49,411 nt of DNA from an uncultured Prevotella sp. (GTDB lineage Bacteria > Bacteroidota > Bacteroidia > Bacteroidales > Bacteroidaceae), in assembly GCA_900315695.1 (NCBI GenBank), contig ONAE01000006.1, positions 1 to 49,411 of the forward strand. Direction: 5' to 3'. The position numbers and the translations under genes were made by a program. Each line of letters starts with the position of its first letter. Position 1 is the stretch's first letter. The notes under the pieces were generated by a model, which saw only the letters and a list, made by a program, of their open reading frames with translations, ran no database searches and was not told the DNA's origin. Shown here piece after piece: positions 25,604 through 33,394 of the stretch.

Positions 25604-25611
25604 CAAATATA
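25604..25611 (-). promoter_or_regulatory. Possible promoter box TATATTTG before the cytidylyltransferase
   Basis: A TAnnTTTG match 4 nt from the ATG at 25599. No clear TTG box sits 19-21 nt further up, so it is weak. If used, the transcript would be essentially leaderless and would provide an internal promoter in the capsule operon. Confidence 0.35.
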
Positions 25612-25658
25612 CATTTTAGTCGTTTGATATATTAATTAACAAATTAGTTACAATTTAA

Positions 25659-25710
25659 GTTACCAAGAAATCAACGATCCCCCATTTATTTGCACCAATG
25701 CCTTAGTAAG
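25659..25710 (-). pseudogene. 51-bp relic of a HAD/nucleotidyltransferase gene
   Basis: The minus strand reads GLTKALVQINGGSLISW, identical at the protein level to the nucleotidyltransferase motif of the gene at 23897-25135 (24427-24477 region), with a few DNA differences. No sequence of that gene is seen on either side. It is a leftover of a related second copy. The rest of the 456-nt gap before rfbC (25711-25972) has only short broken frames and small GC-rich inverted motifs that I cannot assign. Confidence 0.75.
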
Positions 25711-25972
25711 ACCGTAAGCTGTCAATTTTGACGTCTAGGTTTAAAATAGCCTTTGACAATTTGTCGAAACTGTTAACGCTCGATAATATTTGAGTAAACT
25801 AATATTATACTCACTTAATCGCATTTTTTAGGGCGGCTTTCTTCGACGAGCTAAGCGGCAAGACCGAGCGCTCATAATCGGTTGAGTAATACTCTACCTC
25901 CTCCCTGCAAAGCATAGTCCAAACAAATTTGACTCTACTCTTGTTTCGTTGACTTTCCCTTCGGCCGTCGAG

Positions 25973-26056
25973 CTAAACCTTCGTCGGCTCATCCTCGCGC
26001 TTAACAAGGAAGTGAATCATTGATATCAGCTGGTCTTTCTCCACCTTCAGATTCAT
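25973..26056 (-). pseudogene. 27-codon ORF coupled to rfbC, probable gene stub
   Basis: A frame beginning MNLKVEKDQLISMIHFLVK and ending at a TAG after 27 codons. Its ATG overlaps the rfbC stop as TGATG, which points to a real, translated start. It may be the remaining 5' end of a lost capsule gene or a very small protein. I do not recognise the sequence. Confidence 0.4.
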
Positions 26057-26619
26057 CAGAAAGGACTATCAAAATCCTTAAGTAGTGGATGTTTTGTATC
26101 TTTCTCTGAAAGAATGACCTTGTCTGTTGGAATTAGCCAGTCAATGCCAAGAGAATCATCCAGAATACTGATACCATCATCTGCTTCAGGATGATAGAAT
26201 TCATCGCACTTATATTGGAATACGGCTGTTTCGCTCAGTACAGCAAAGCCGTGGGCAAAGCCTTTGGGAATGAACATTGACAAGTGGTTATCTCCGGTCA
26301 ATTTTACGGCTACATGCTGACCGTAGGCTGGAGAGCCTTTTCGGATGTCAACGGCGACATCCAAGACTGATCCTTTGACGCAGTTTACCAATTTGCTCTG
26401 CGTGAATGGTGGGCGCTGGAAATGCAGGCCACGCATCACACCATAAGAGGATTTACTCTCATTGTCCTGAACGAAGGTTACTGTATGTCCGAGGATTGGG
26501 GCTATCTTCTCGTCGAACTCCCGCTGGGAGAAGGATTCAAAGAAATAGCCACGCGCATCTTCGAATACGCGTGGCTCGATTATCAAGACACCATCTATGG
26601 CGGTTTTTTTTACGTTCAT
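26056..26619 (-). CDS. rfbC: dTDP-4-dehydrorhamnose 3,5-epimerase
   Basis: A 187-residue cupin-fold epimerase of normal length. Conserved parts are VFEDARGYFFESFSQREF, FVQDNESKSSYGVMRGLHFQ (with the catalytic-region His and the Arg that binds the dTDP phosphate), LVNCVKGSVLDVAVDIRKGS, MFIPKGFAHGFAVL and the YKCDEFYHPEADDG end. It epimerises C3 and C5 of dTDP-4-keto-6-deoxyglucose. rfbA, rfbB and rfbD are not in this window, so the substrate must come from elsewhere in the genome. The product could go to L-rhamnose or another 6-deoxy sugar, perhaps via the DegT aminotransferase. An A8 run lies at codons 3-5. It is preceded by a 14-bp perfect hairpin (26655-26685). Confidence 0.93.
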   Translation of the reverse strand: MNVKKTAIDGVLIIEPRVFEDARGYFFESFSQREFDEKIAPILGHTVTFVQDNESKSSYGVMRGLHFQRPPFTQSKLVNCVKGSVLDVAVDIRKGSPAYGQHVAVKLTGDNHLSMFIPKGFAHGFAVLSETAVFQYKCDEFYHPEADDGISILDDSLGIDWLIPTDKVILSEKDTKHPLLKDFDSPF

Positions 26620-26654
26620 TTATCTTGTTGATTAGTTTTTCTTTTCGTTATCCA

Positions 26655-26685
26655 TTTCGGTTAATCCGTGGCGGATTAACCGAAA
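26655..26685. promoter_or_regulatory. Perfect 14-bp hairpin between wza and rfbC
   Basis: TTTCGGTTAATCCG and CGGATTAACCGAAA are exact inverted repeats around a TGG loop. No T-run follows on either strand, so it is not a plain intrinsic terminator. It could be an mRNA-stabilising or processing hairpin, an attenuator element or a protein-binding palindrome inside the operon. Confidence 0.6.
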
Positions 26686-26696
26686 TTAATGCCTTA

Positions 26697-27494
26697 CTAT
26701 TTTGAGAGGGCGAGGATTAATGTAGCGACAGACATGAGAGCGCTGGTGATGGTGAGCAGGATGCTGGTATTGGCAGAGAAGTAGGAATTACGCGTCGCAA
26801 TCTTCTGCTGCTCCACATAGATGACATCGTTCTGCTGTAAATAATAATAAGGTGAACTGATGATGTTGGCATCATTGATGTCCAGCTGATGGTAATCTTT
26901 CTGACCTTCAGCGTTCTCACGTACCAAGAAGATGTGATCACGGCGTGCAAAGGTGGTCAAGTCGCCTGCCTGGGCAATTGCCTCCAGGATGCTGACCTTC
27001 TCGTTCTGTGTCGTAAAGACACCAGGCTTGTTAACACCGCCCAATACAGCATATTTATAATTTGCGATACGCACATGAACTATCGGCTTTTCGGTTTCTG
27101 ACAGATAGGGAACAATCTTAGACTTTATGAGTTGCTCTGCCTCGTTCTTGGTCAGACCACCCAAGTGCACCGTGCCGATGATGGGCATATCGACATTACC
27201 CTCGTTATCCACCAGATAGTCATAGACCGTTGCCCCTTGATTTGTAGAAGTACTGTTCATTGTGGACGATGCCTGCGTACTTTTTAAGAGGTTAAAGGGC
27301 TCTACGATACCCGGTGTCATCGAGAATACCTGAATCTTCAAGATATCCTTAGGCATAATCTTGGCATCATAGAGGGTCTTTGACAGGGCGGTATTGATCT
27401 CGTCTTTATTTTCAAAGTAAATCGTTTTCTTGGTTGTTACACAACTTGTGAGCAAAGACAGCAGAACGAAAGAGCACAATATAATCTTTTTCAT
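26697..27494 (-). CDS. wza: Polysaccharide export lipoprotein (Wza/SLBB family)
   Basis: A 265-residue outer-membrane polysaccharide export protein. The signal MKKIILCSFVLLSLLTSC ends in a lipobox with Cys18. The Poly_export domain has KTLYDAKIMPKDILKIQVFS and later DYLVDNEGNVDMPIIGTVHL. An SLBB domain includes YKYAVLGGVNKPGVFTTQNE and VSILEAIAQAGDLTTFARRD. The C-terminal hydrophobic stretch ILLTITSALMSVATLILAL is typical of the Bacteroidales version and may span the outer membrane. It forms the export channel with the Wzc-like partner. Its ATG overlaps the wzc stop (ATGA). Confidence 0.92.
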   Translation of the reverse strand: MKKIILCSFVLLSLLTSCVTTKKTIYFENKDEINTALSKTLYDAKIMPKDILKIQVFSMTPGIVEPFNLLKSTQASSTMNSTSTNQGATVYDYLVDNEGNVDMPIIGTVHLGGLTKNEAEQLIKSKIVPYLSETEKPIVHVRIANYKYAVLGGVNKPGVFTTQNEKVSILEAIAQAGDLTTFARRDHIFLVRENAEGQKDYHQLDINDANIISSPYYYLQQNDVIYVEQQKIATRNSYFSANTSILLTITSALMSVATLILALSK

Positions 27495-29665
27495 ACATTG
27501 AAGACAATTAATGGGTTGGGAATGTTATTGTTTGAATTGAGGGTCTCCACATCGGCCTTTTGCGTTTTGCCAGCTTTGACGACGTATAAGGTGGCATCGG
27601 CGTATGATGCCAACTGGAGGGCATCGTTATACTCGCCCATGGCGGGAGAGTCGAGAATGACAAAGTCATTGGAAGATTTGGCAGTGGCCACCTCCTTCGC
27701 AAAAGCAGGACTTGCGAGAATATCAGCGGCATGCTGGCCTTTTGACAAGCTCAAAGACCGCATATCACCATTTATCAAGGCTACAGACTTACCAATGGCG
27801 ACTATACTTTCTTCAAGTTTCTTTGCAACAAAGCTCTTGCCATCGCCTTTGTTGGCGGAGGCTATCAACAATACCTTTTGGTTCTCCTTGATGTTTAAAA
27901 GGAGGTTGGTGCGAAGGGTGCGGATGGCTTCGTCGGCAGTTGCAGGGGTGAGCTCCGCGAGGATGGGGAGTTTGGTAGCGGACTCGAGTTCCTGGCGCGT
28001 GTCGATCTTGGTCTTCAGCATCTGGAGGAGGTAGAGGATACCTACGGGGATGAGGGCTCCCAGGAAGAGGGCTACGAGCAGCACCATCTTCTTCTGAGGT
28101 TTGTTGCTGCCTGGTTCCGGTGCTGGGGGATCGATGAGCTTACCCTTGTCGGTGATATTGGCCAGTTCCATGGCGGTCTCCTCGCGCTTCTGCAGCATCA
28201 GGAGGAAGACTGCCTGTTTGATCTCACGCTGACGACCAATCTCTGTGAGCACACGCTCCTGTTTGGGCGCACTACTGACACGACCCATATACTTATTGTA
28301 TTGACTCTCGACCGTATTCTTCTTGATCATGAGCGATTGGCGGTCACGCTTCATGGCTGTCTGAATGTTCGGATGGAGCTCCTGGATAGACTGTGTCAAC
28401 TTCTGAACCATGGGAGACTTTTCACTCACACTCTTCAACAATTCACGGCGCTGGTTAATCAGTGCATTATGCTGGCTGACCATCGGCAGGGCATCACCAC
28501 CATAGACTCCCACATTCACCGGGATGAGTTCATAAAGGTTTGCAGGGTTGTTAATATATTCGTTCAGGTAATCCTGCAACTGGATCTGCGTGCCAAAACT
28601 AACCATCTGAGCCTCATACTCCCCTTTCTTGGTCATCACTTCCTCTGCATCCACTTGCGGATCTGTAATCTGGAAGTTCTTCTTGGAGTTTTCCCAAGCC
28701 GCATCGCTGGATCCTAACTCAGCATCCACCATGGCTAGACGGGCATTGACAAACTCATCAGTCTTGCGTGCCTCAGCGTTTTTCTCATCGTTGGCACGCT
28801 GGTTATAAGCGTCAACCAAAGCATTCACATAATCGATACCACGTAATACGTTCTCGTCAGTCAATGAGATATTGGCCATATTAGTGACCTTCTTGCTGGG
28901 TGCCTCAAAGGTGGTGCGGTCAATGAAGGCTTTAGCCACCTGTGTGGGAGGGGTGATCGTGACCTTGAGGGTATAGCTGCCCTCATAAGGCTTGGCCAGT
29001 CTGGCCGGGAGCTTGTTTTCCTTGATGGTCAGCGTGCCAGCCTCGGTTTTGATGGTGGCAGGGAGGGTTGCGAAGGTCTGCTCAGGGAGATCGGTTTCTT
29101 CCTTACCCTCGACCAGCGTGGGTTCTACGGTATAGCCATCAGCACCCTTACTGATGGTGAGCTTAATCTGATGGAAGTACAGCGGGAGCTCTGTGTCGAG
29201 CCAGGCTACATGGGCCGCATCCAGACTTACTTCAACCGGACTATTCTGATAAAGCAAGGTCTTCCTGCCCCACTTGCTCAGACGGTACTCGGTGTAAAGA
29301 CCAAGATCCTTCACCACATTGGTAACCAAGCTGTTGGAAAGGATGATCTCTTTCTCGGCATCGATAGAACTTGCACCCATCGCACCGCCCAGACTGCTGC
29401 CCAGGCCCATGGGGAGGCTGTTGAGCATGGCCAAGCCGGCTGACATGCCACTGCCTTTTTTGGACTTGTCGATGATCTCCATCTTACCAGTGACCGTGAC
29501 CGTACTGGTGGCAAACCACAGGTAAATGCCTGCGATCAGGACACAGGCAACCATGGAGCCCAAAATCCAGTACCAATTTGACAGACATAACAGTCCTAAC
29601 TGCCTGAAATCGAAAGCAGACTCCTCTTCTTTCAATTTTACAACTTTGTTGCTATTTTCGTTCAT
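27491..29665 (-). CDS. wzc: Wzc-like chain-length determinant / BY-kinase-like ATPase
   Basis: A 724-residue inner-membrane protein taken from the ATG at 29665 (MNENSNKVVKLKEEESAFDF); an ATG 13 codons upstream is less likely. One membrane segment near the N-terminus (WYWILGSMVACVLIAGIYLW), a long Wzz periplasmic region with coiled-coil character, and a second segment (MVLLVALFLGALIPVGILYL) are followed by a cytoplasmic ATPase domain. Walker A is ASANKGDGKSF and Walker B is DFVILDSPA. The Walker A' position reads VALINGDMRS, where BY-kinases usually have Asp, and there is no tyrosine cluster at the C-terminus (it ends NPLIVFNV). It may regulate chain length without classical autophosphorylation. 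First gene of the capsule operon. Confidence 0.9.
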   Translation of the reverse strand: MNENSNKVVKLKEEESAFDFRQLGLLCLSNWYWILGSMVACVLIAGIYLWFATSTVTVTGKMEIIDKSKKGSGMSAGLAMLNSLPMGLGSSLGGAMGASSIDAEKEIILSNSLVTNVVKDLGLYTEYRLSKWGRKTLLYQNSPVEVSLDAAHVAWLDTELPLYFHQIKLTISKGADGYTVEPTLVEGKEETDLPEQTFATLPATIKTEAGTLTIKENKLPARLAKPYEGSYTLKVTITPPTQVAKAFIDRTTFEAPSKKVTNMANISLTDENVLRGIDYVNALVDAYNQRANDEKNAEARKTDEFVNARLAMVDAELGSSDAAWENSKKNFQITDPQVDAEEVMTKKGEYEAQMVSFGTQIQLQDYLNEYINNPANLYELIPVNVGVYGGDALPMVSQHNALINQRRELLKSVSEKSPMVQKLTQSIQELHPNIQTAMKRDRQSLMIKKNTVESQYNKYMGRVSSAPKQERVLTEIGRQREIKQAVFLLMLQKREETAMELANITDKGKLIDPPAPEPGSNKPQKKMVLLVALFLGALIPVGILYLLQMLKTKIDTRQELESATKLPILAELTPATADEAIRTLRTNLLLNIKENQKVLLIASANKGDGKSFVAKKLEESIVAIGKSVALINGDMRSLSLSKGQHAADILASPAFAKEVATAKSSNDFVILDSPAMGEYNDALQLASYADATLYVVKAGKTQKADVETLNSNNNIPNPLIVFNV

Positions 29666-29791
29666 AAGCAAAGTTTTTCTTCCTATCATGTAGGCATAAC
29701 ACACTGAAAGCCAACATGTTAGTTAAAATTAACATCTAAATATCAAGCCAAAAGGGGTAAAATTAGAAATCGATTTCCCTCTTTTTGGTTG

Positions 29792-29822
29792 CAAAGGTAC
29801 AACTTTTATTGATACCTACAAA
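29792..29822 (-). promoter_or_regulatory. Main promoter of the capsule operon
   Basis: On the minus strand TTTG (29822-29819), 19 nt, TACCTTTG (29799-29792), a full match to the Bacteroidetes consensus. The predicted transcript has about 120 nt of leader before wzc. I saw no flanking inverted repeats of the kind that make Bacteroides capsule promoters invertible. Confidence 0.85.
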
Positions 29823-29837
29823 GTATTTTAAGAAAAT

Positions 29838-31535
29838 TTATTTAAGAATTTCTTTTGCTCTGGCTAATGCCAACGTAATGTGGGAACAAATGTTCTCCTC
29901 GCCCAACATGGTATCGAAGCCTGACTTGTGGAGTACCTGTTGTACCCGGGGATTGACACCAGAGAGCACCACCTGGATGCCCTCGCCCTGAGACATCAGA
30001 CAGAGGTTGGTGAGGTTGTGGATACCCGTGGAATCGACAAAGGGTACTTTTCGCATGCGGATGATACGCACCTTCGGACGCTGATGGCCCAAGGCACCCA
30101 TGATCTCCTCGAACTTGTTGCCGGCTCCGAAGAAGTAAGGACCATTGATCTCATAGACCTCTACCCCCTCCGGGATGGTGAGGTGCTCGAGATTACCCAT
30201 CAGGAAGTCGCTCTCTTCTTCATCAGGATTGATCTCATCGCTGATGACACGTACATCGGTGGTCTCTGCCATCCGGCGCATGAAGAGCAGACAGGCACAG
30301 ATGAGACCGACCTCGATGGCAATGGTGAGGTCGAAGATCACCGTCAACAGGAAGGTGACCCAGAGTACGATGACATCGCTCTTGGGATTCTTCATGATGC
30401 TCAGGAAGGAACGCCAACCACTCATGTTATAGCTCACAATAACCAGCACACCGGCCAGACAGGCCATGGGGATATATTGCGCCAAGGGCATGAGGAACAG
30501 GAAGATGAGCAGCAGTACAGCGGCATGGATGATGCCGGCCATGGGACTGCGCCCCCCATTGTTGATATTGGTCATGGTACGGGCAATGGCGCCAGTGGCA
30601 GGAATACCACCGAAAAGCGGACTCGCCAGATTGGCCATACCCTGGGCAATGAGTTCGGTATTGGAGTCATGCCGGTCGCCAATGACACCATCAGCCACAG
30701 TGGCTGAAAGCAACGACTCAATGGCACCGAGGATGGCAATGGTGATGGCGGGCGACACAAGGCCTTTGATGATATCCCAGGTGAGCACAGGTACCTGAGC
30801 ACCAGGGAGTTGATTGGAGATGGCGAAGCGGTCGCCAATGGTCTCGACACTGGTGATGCCCCACTGGTGCTTCAGCAGAAGCACAGCGATCGTCATCACG
30901 ATGATGGCAATCAGACTGCCAGGCAGTTTGCCAAGGGCCGAATGGCGCGTGAGCCTAGGCCACAGGGCGATGATCACGACACTGAGTACCCCCACCCCTG
31001 CACTCCAGATATCAATCGTGGGGAAGGCTGAGACATAGGCGATCCACTTCTCAATGAAATCGGAAGGCACAGAGGCCATAGTCAGACCAAAGAGGTCCTT
31101 AATCTGCGTGGTGAAGATGGTCAGGGCAATACCCGACGTGAAACCTACCACAATGGGATAAGGGATATATTTGATGATGGTGCCCAGATGCAGGATGCCA
31201 AACATGATGAGGAACACACCCGCCATCAACGTGGCAATGGTGAGACCTTCGAAGCCATACTGCTGGATGATGCCGTATATTATAATAATGAACGCGCCCG
31301 TAGGGCCACCAATCTGTACCTTCGAACCACCGAAGACAGAGACAATGAGACCTGCCACAATGGCTGTGATGATACCTTTCTCTGGCGTCACACCAGAAGC
31401 AATACCAAAGGCAATGGCCAAGGGCAGTGCCACAATACCTACAATAATACCTGCCAACAGGTCGGTCATGAACTGCTGACGATCGTAATGCTTTAACGTG
31501 CTGAAGAGCTTCGGTTTGAATGCTATTGTTGTCAT
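29838..31535 (-). CDS. SulP-family anion transporter with STAS domain
   Basis: A 565-residue transporter from the ATG at 31535. The start is chosen because MTTIAFKPKLFSTLKHYDRQ matches the usual N-terminus, whereas the longer frame from 31622 runs across the promoter. The membrane part has the SulP signature ALPLAIAFGIASGVTPEKGI and about ten or more helices. The C-terminal STAS domain contains VEVYEINGPYFFGAGNKFEE and VPFVDSTGIHNLTNL. SulP proteins carry sulfate, bicarbonate or other anions, often with sodium or proton coupling; the substrate is not clear here. It lies just upstream of the capsule promoter on the same strand and has its own near-leaderless promoter. Confidence 0.9.
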   Translation of the reverse strand: MTTIAFKPKLFSTLKHYDRQQFMTDLLAGIIVGIVALPLAIAFGIASGVTPEKGIITAIVAGLIVSVFGGSKVQIGGPTGAFIIIIYGIIQQYGFEGLTIATLMAGVFLIMFGILHLGTIIKYIPYPIVVGFTSGIALTIFTTQIKDLFGLTMASVPSDFIEKWIAYVSAFPTIDIWSAGVGVLSVVIIALWPRLTRHSALGKLPGSLIAIIVMTIAVLLLKHQWGITSVETIGDRFAISNQLPGAQVPVLTWDIIKGLVSPAITIAILGAIESLLSATVADGVIGDRHDSNTELIAQGMANLASPLFGGIPATGAIARTMTNINNGGRSPMAGIIHAAVLLLIFLFLMPLAQYIPMACLAGVLVIVSYNMSGWRSFLSIMKNPKSDVIVLWVTFLLTVIFDLTIAIEVGLICACLLFMRRMAETTDVRVISDEINPDEEESDFLMGNLEHLTIPEGVEVYEINGPYFFGAGNKFEEIMGALGHQRPKVRIIRMRKVPFVDSTGIHNLTNLCLMSQGEGIQVVLSGVNPRVQQVLHKSGFDTMLGEENICSHITLALARAKEILK

Positions 31536-31540
31536 GGGTG

Positions 31541-31548
31541 CAAAAGTA
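31541..31548 (-). promoter_or_regulatory. Promoter box TACTTTTG for the SulP gene
   Basis: A TAnnTTTG match ending 5 nt before the ATG. A T-rich stretch rather than a clean TTTG occupies the upstream position. Transcription would start at or next to the start codon. It diverges from the box at 31601-31608. Confidence 0.6.
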
Positions 31549-31600
31549 CAAAAAAAATTAAAAAAACACTTAAAATTATCTTCTTTTAAGAAGAATGCAC

Positions 31601-31608
31601 TACTTTTG
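31601..31608 (+). promoter_or_regulatory. Promoter box TACTTTTG for the Ala-rich lipoprotein
   Basis: A TAnnTTTG match 40 nt before the ATG at 31649. The -33 element is not obvious. A small palindrome TTCTTTTAAGAAGAA (about 31581-31595) lies just upstream, between the two divergent boxes. Confidence 0.6.
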
Positions 31609-31648
31609 TTGCGGTTTATCAATTTACCTAACCAAATTTTAGTGTGTT

Positions 31649-32236
31649 ATGAAGAAAGTATTATTCGCAGTGATGGCTATGATGACCATCGGTTTTGCGT
31701 CTTGCGGAAACAAGACACAGGCAAGTGCAGAGGCTTCTGACTCTGCCGCAGTAATTAATGTAGAGGACGAGTCGGCTGCTATGATCAATGCCCTCACAGA
31801 ACAGATGGAGGCAAAGGATGCCAACAAATTCCAGGAGGCTCTAGCCGCTATTCAGGAGAAGATCAAGGCACTGATTGCCAGCAATCCTGAGGCTGCCAAG
31901 AACCTGGTGGATCAGGTGCAGGCTTTCCTGAAGGAGAATGCTGAGAAGATCAAGGAATTTGCCGGTGACAATGCGGCTGTGACCGCTGCTGTGGCTTCTC
32001 TGACTGAGGCGCCTGCAGAGAGTATCATTAACAGTCTGACTTCTATCGGAGAGAGTGCGCAGGAGGCTGCTAACGCTCAGGTGGATGCTGCTAAGGATGC
32101 AGCCAACCAGGCGGTAGAGGACACGAAGGCTGCCGCTGACAAGGCTGTGGAGGATTCCAAAGCGGCTGCAAAAGAGAAAGCTAGCAAGTCGATTGATGAC
32201 GCTGCTAGTAAAGCAAAAAGTGCTTTAGGTATCTAA
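31649..32236 (+). CDS. Ala/Lys-rich helical lipoprotein
   Basis: A 195-residue lipoprotein. The signal MKKVLFAVMAMMTIGFASCG has a lipobox with Cys19. The mature part is almost entirely predicted helix: Ala-, Glu-, Lys- and Asp-rich with few aromatics. The last 60 residues repeat a pattern like AAKDAANQAVEDTKAAADKA, reminiscent of LEA or apolipoprotein-type amphipathic repeats. No catalytic motif is visible. Similar Ala-rich lipoproteins occur in Bacteroidales and their role is unknown to me; a periplasmic or surface structural or stress role is a guess. It has its own promoter and terminator, and codon use is that of a well-expressed gene (many GCT/AAG). Confidence 0.75.
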   Translation: MKKVLFAVMAMMTIGFASCGNKTQASAEASDSAAVINVEDESAAMINALTEQMEAKDANKFQEALAAIQEKIKALIASNPEAAKNLVDQVQAFLKENAEKIKEFAGDNAAVTAAVASLTEAPAESIINSLTSIGESAQEAANAQVDAAKDAANQAVEDTKAAADKAVEDSKAAAKEKASKSIDDAASKAKSALGI

Positions 32237-32260
32237 AAGCATTTCGCTTTTGAAACATAA

Positions 32261-32294
32261 AAATCCCCGCCTTCCAGCGGGGATTTATTTTTTA
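32261..32294 (+). terminator. Intrinsic terminator after the lipoprotein gene
   Basis: The stem AATCCCCGC/GCGGGGATT with a CTTCCA loop is followed by TATTTTTT. It lies 25 nt after the stop. Confidence 0.9.
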
Positions 32295-32314
32295 AGGCTT
32301 GACATCAGCCTTTA

Positions 32315-32343
32315 TGTCATCTCGACCGAAGTGGAGAGATCTC
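32315..32343 (-). repeat. 29-bp palindromic dispersed repeat
   Basis: The minus strand reads GAGATCTCTCCACTTCGGTC then GAGATGACA. It has the same outer parts as 1727-1755 with a different centre and also folds as a hairpin (TCTC..AC/GT..GAGA). A TGCAGGG/CCCTGCA hairpin follows at 32349-32366. Confidence 0.75.
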
Positions 32344-32370
32344 CTTAATGCAGGGGAAACCCTGCAAGAC

Positions 32371-32568
32371 CTCCATCACCCCCAACCCCCTCTTCATAAG
32401 AAGGGGCTTCAGACCACTCCCTAAATCCCTCGCCAATCTTTGGCAAGGGACTTAAACAGAAAGTCGCAGAGACCGACGACTTTCTGCGTCTTTTTGGTAT
32501 GGCGGGACACGCCATATTTTTTACGCCGACTACGCTAAACGCTTGTCGTTGATTACCGCACTTCGTAC
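32371..32568 (+). repeat. 198-bp hairpin-rich repeat, copy 1
   Basis: Matches 40903-41100 along its whole length with no gaps and about 7 substitutions by eye. It contains successive hairpins: CCCCTTC-type arms around ATAA, (T)CCCTCGCCAA/TTGGCAAGGG(A), CAGAAAGTCG/CGACTTTCTG, TATGGCG/CGCCATA and, in this copy, GATTACCG/CGGTAATC. The gap of about 400 nt between the lipoprotein gene and xth is filled by this repeat, the 29-bp repeat and the terminator; no gene is seen. Confidence 0.85.
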
Positions 32569-32635
32569 GGTAATCGGCTTTGCTGCTTGCTACCGCAGGG
32601 ACGCAAGAATGTTTTCGAGGCGTTTATTCGCTCTC

Positions 32636-33388
32636 CTAGAAAAGGAGAGAAAGGCTGACGGGGCAGTGGTCGGAGCCTTGGATGTCGGTGTGGATGAGGG
32701 CGTCGGAGAGGTGGGGACGGAGACGATCGGAGATGACGAAATAATCAATACGCCAACCGGCGTTCTTCTGACGCGCCTGAAAACGGTATGACCACCAGGA
32801 ATATTTGACCTCCTCAGGATAGAGGTAGCGGAAAGTATCCGTGAAACCTGCATTCAACAGGTTAGAGAACTGCGCCCGCTCCTCATCAGTGAAACCCGCA
32901 TTATGACGATTCGTCTTGGGATTCTTGATGTCAATCTCCTCATGCGCCACATTCAAGTCACCACAGAGGATCACCGGTTTCTGGGTATCCAGACGCTGCA
33001 GATAAGCCCGGAAGTCATTCTCCCACGTCATACGATAGTCTAAACGCTTCAAACCATCCTGTGAATTGGGCGTGTAACAACACACCAGGAAGAAGTCGGG
33101 CATCTCAAGCGTCACCACACGTCCCTCATGGTCATGGACATCGATGCCCATACCATAAGTGACATTCAACGGGTGAAGACGTGTGAAAATAGCGGTACCT
33201 GAGTAGCCCTTCTTATCGGCATAGTTCCAGTAAGACTCGTAGCCTTCAAACTGAAGGTCGAGCTGACCAGCCTGCATCTTCGTCTCCTGCAAGCAGAAGA
33301 AGTCGGCATCCAACTGACGAAAGATGTCACTGAACCCTTTTCCTTCGCAGGCCCGGAGGCCATTCACATTCCAGGAGACGAACTTCAT
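32636..33388 (-). CDS. xth: Exodeoxyribonuclease III (AP endonuclease)
   Basis: A 250-residue enzyme of the ExoIII/APE1 family that cuts DNA at abasic sites and trims 3' ends. The family motifs are all present: KFVSWNVNGLRACEGKGF, the metal-binding Glu in FCLQETKM, VCCYTPNSQDGLKRLDYR, the active-site pair in ILCGDLNVAHEEID, GWRIDYFVIS and the C-terminal GSDHCPVSLSL. Normal length. It follows ribH by 6 nt and is probably the last gene of a TPR-ribH-xth operon. Confidence 0.95.
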   Translation of the reverse strand: MKFVSWNVNGLRACEGKGFSDIFRQLDADFFCLQETKMQAGQLDLQFEGYESYWNYADKKGYSGTAIFTRLHPLNVTYGMGIDVHDHEGRVVTLEMPDFFLVCCYTPNSQDGLKRLDYRMTWENDFRAYLQRLDTQKPVILCGDLNVAHEEIDIKNPKTNRHNAGFTDEERAQFSNLLNAGFTDTFRYLYPEEVKYSWWSYRFQARQKNAGWRIDYFVISDRLRPHLSDALIHTDIQGSDHCPVSLSLLF

Positions 33389-33394
33389 GCTGGT

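Noticed and set aside
26611-26619. A8 run at rfbC codons 3-5 as a phase-variation site
   Set aside because: Short and in an AT-rich context; such runs are common by chance, unlike the G12 tract.
29666-29837. Invertible capsule promoter as in Bacteroides fragilis
   Set aside because: No inverted repeats flank the TTTG/TACCTTTG promoter, and no UpxY/UpxZ-like gene or tyrosine invertase gene is present in the window.
29928-30707. 259-codon plus-strand open frame
   Set aside because: Antisense shadow of the SulP STAS and membrane region; His/Asp/Gly-rich translation typical of such shadows.
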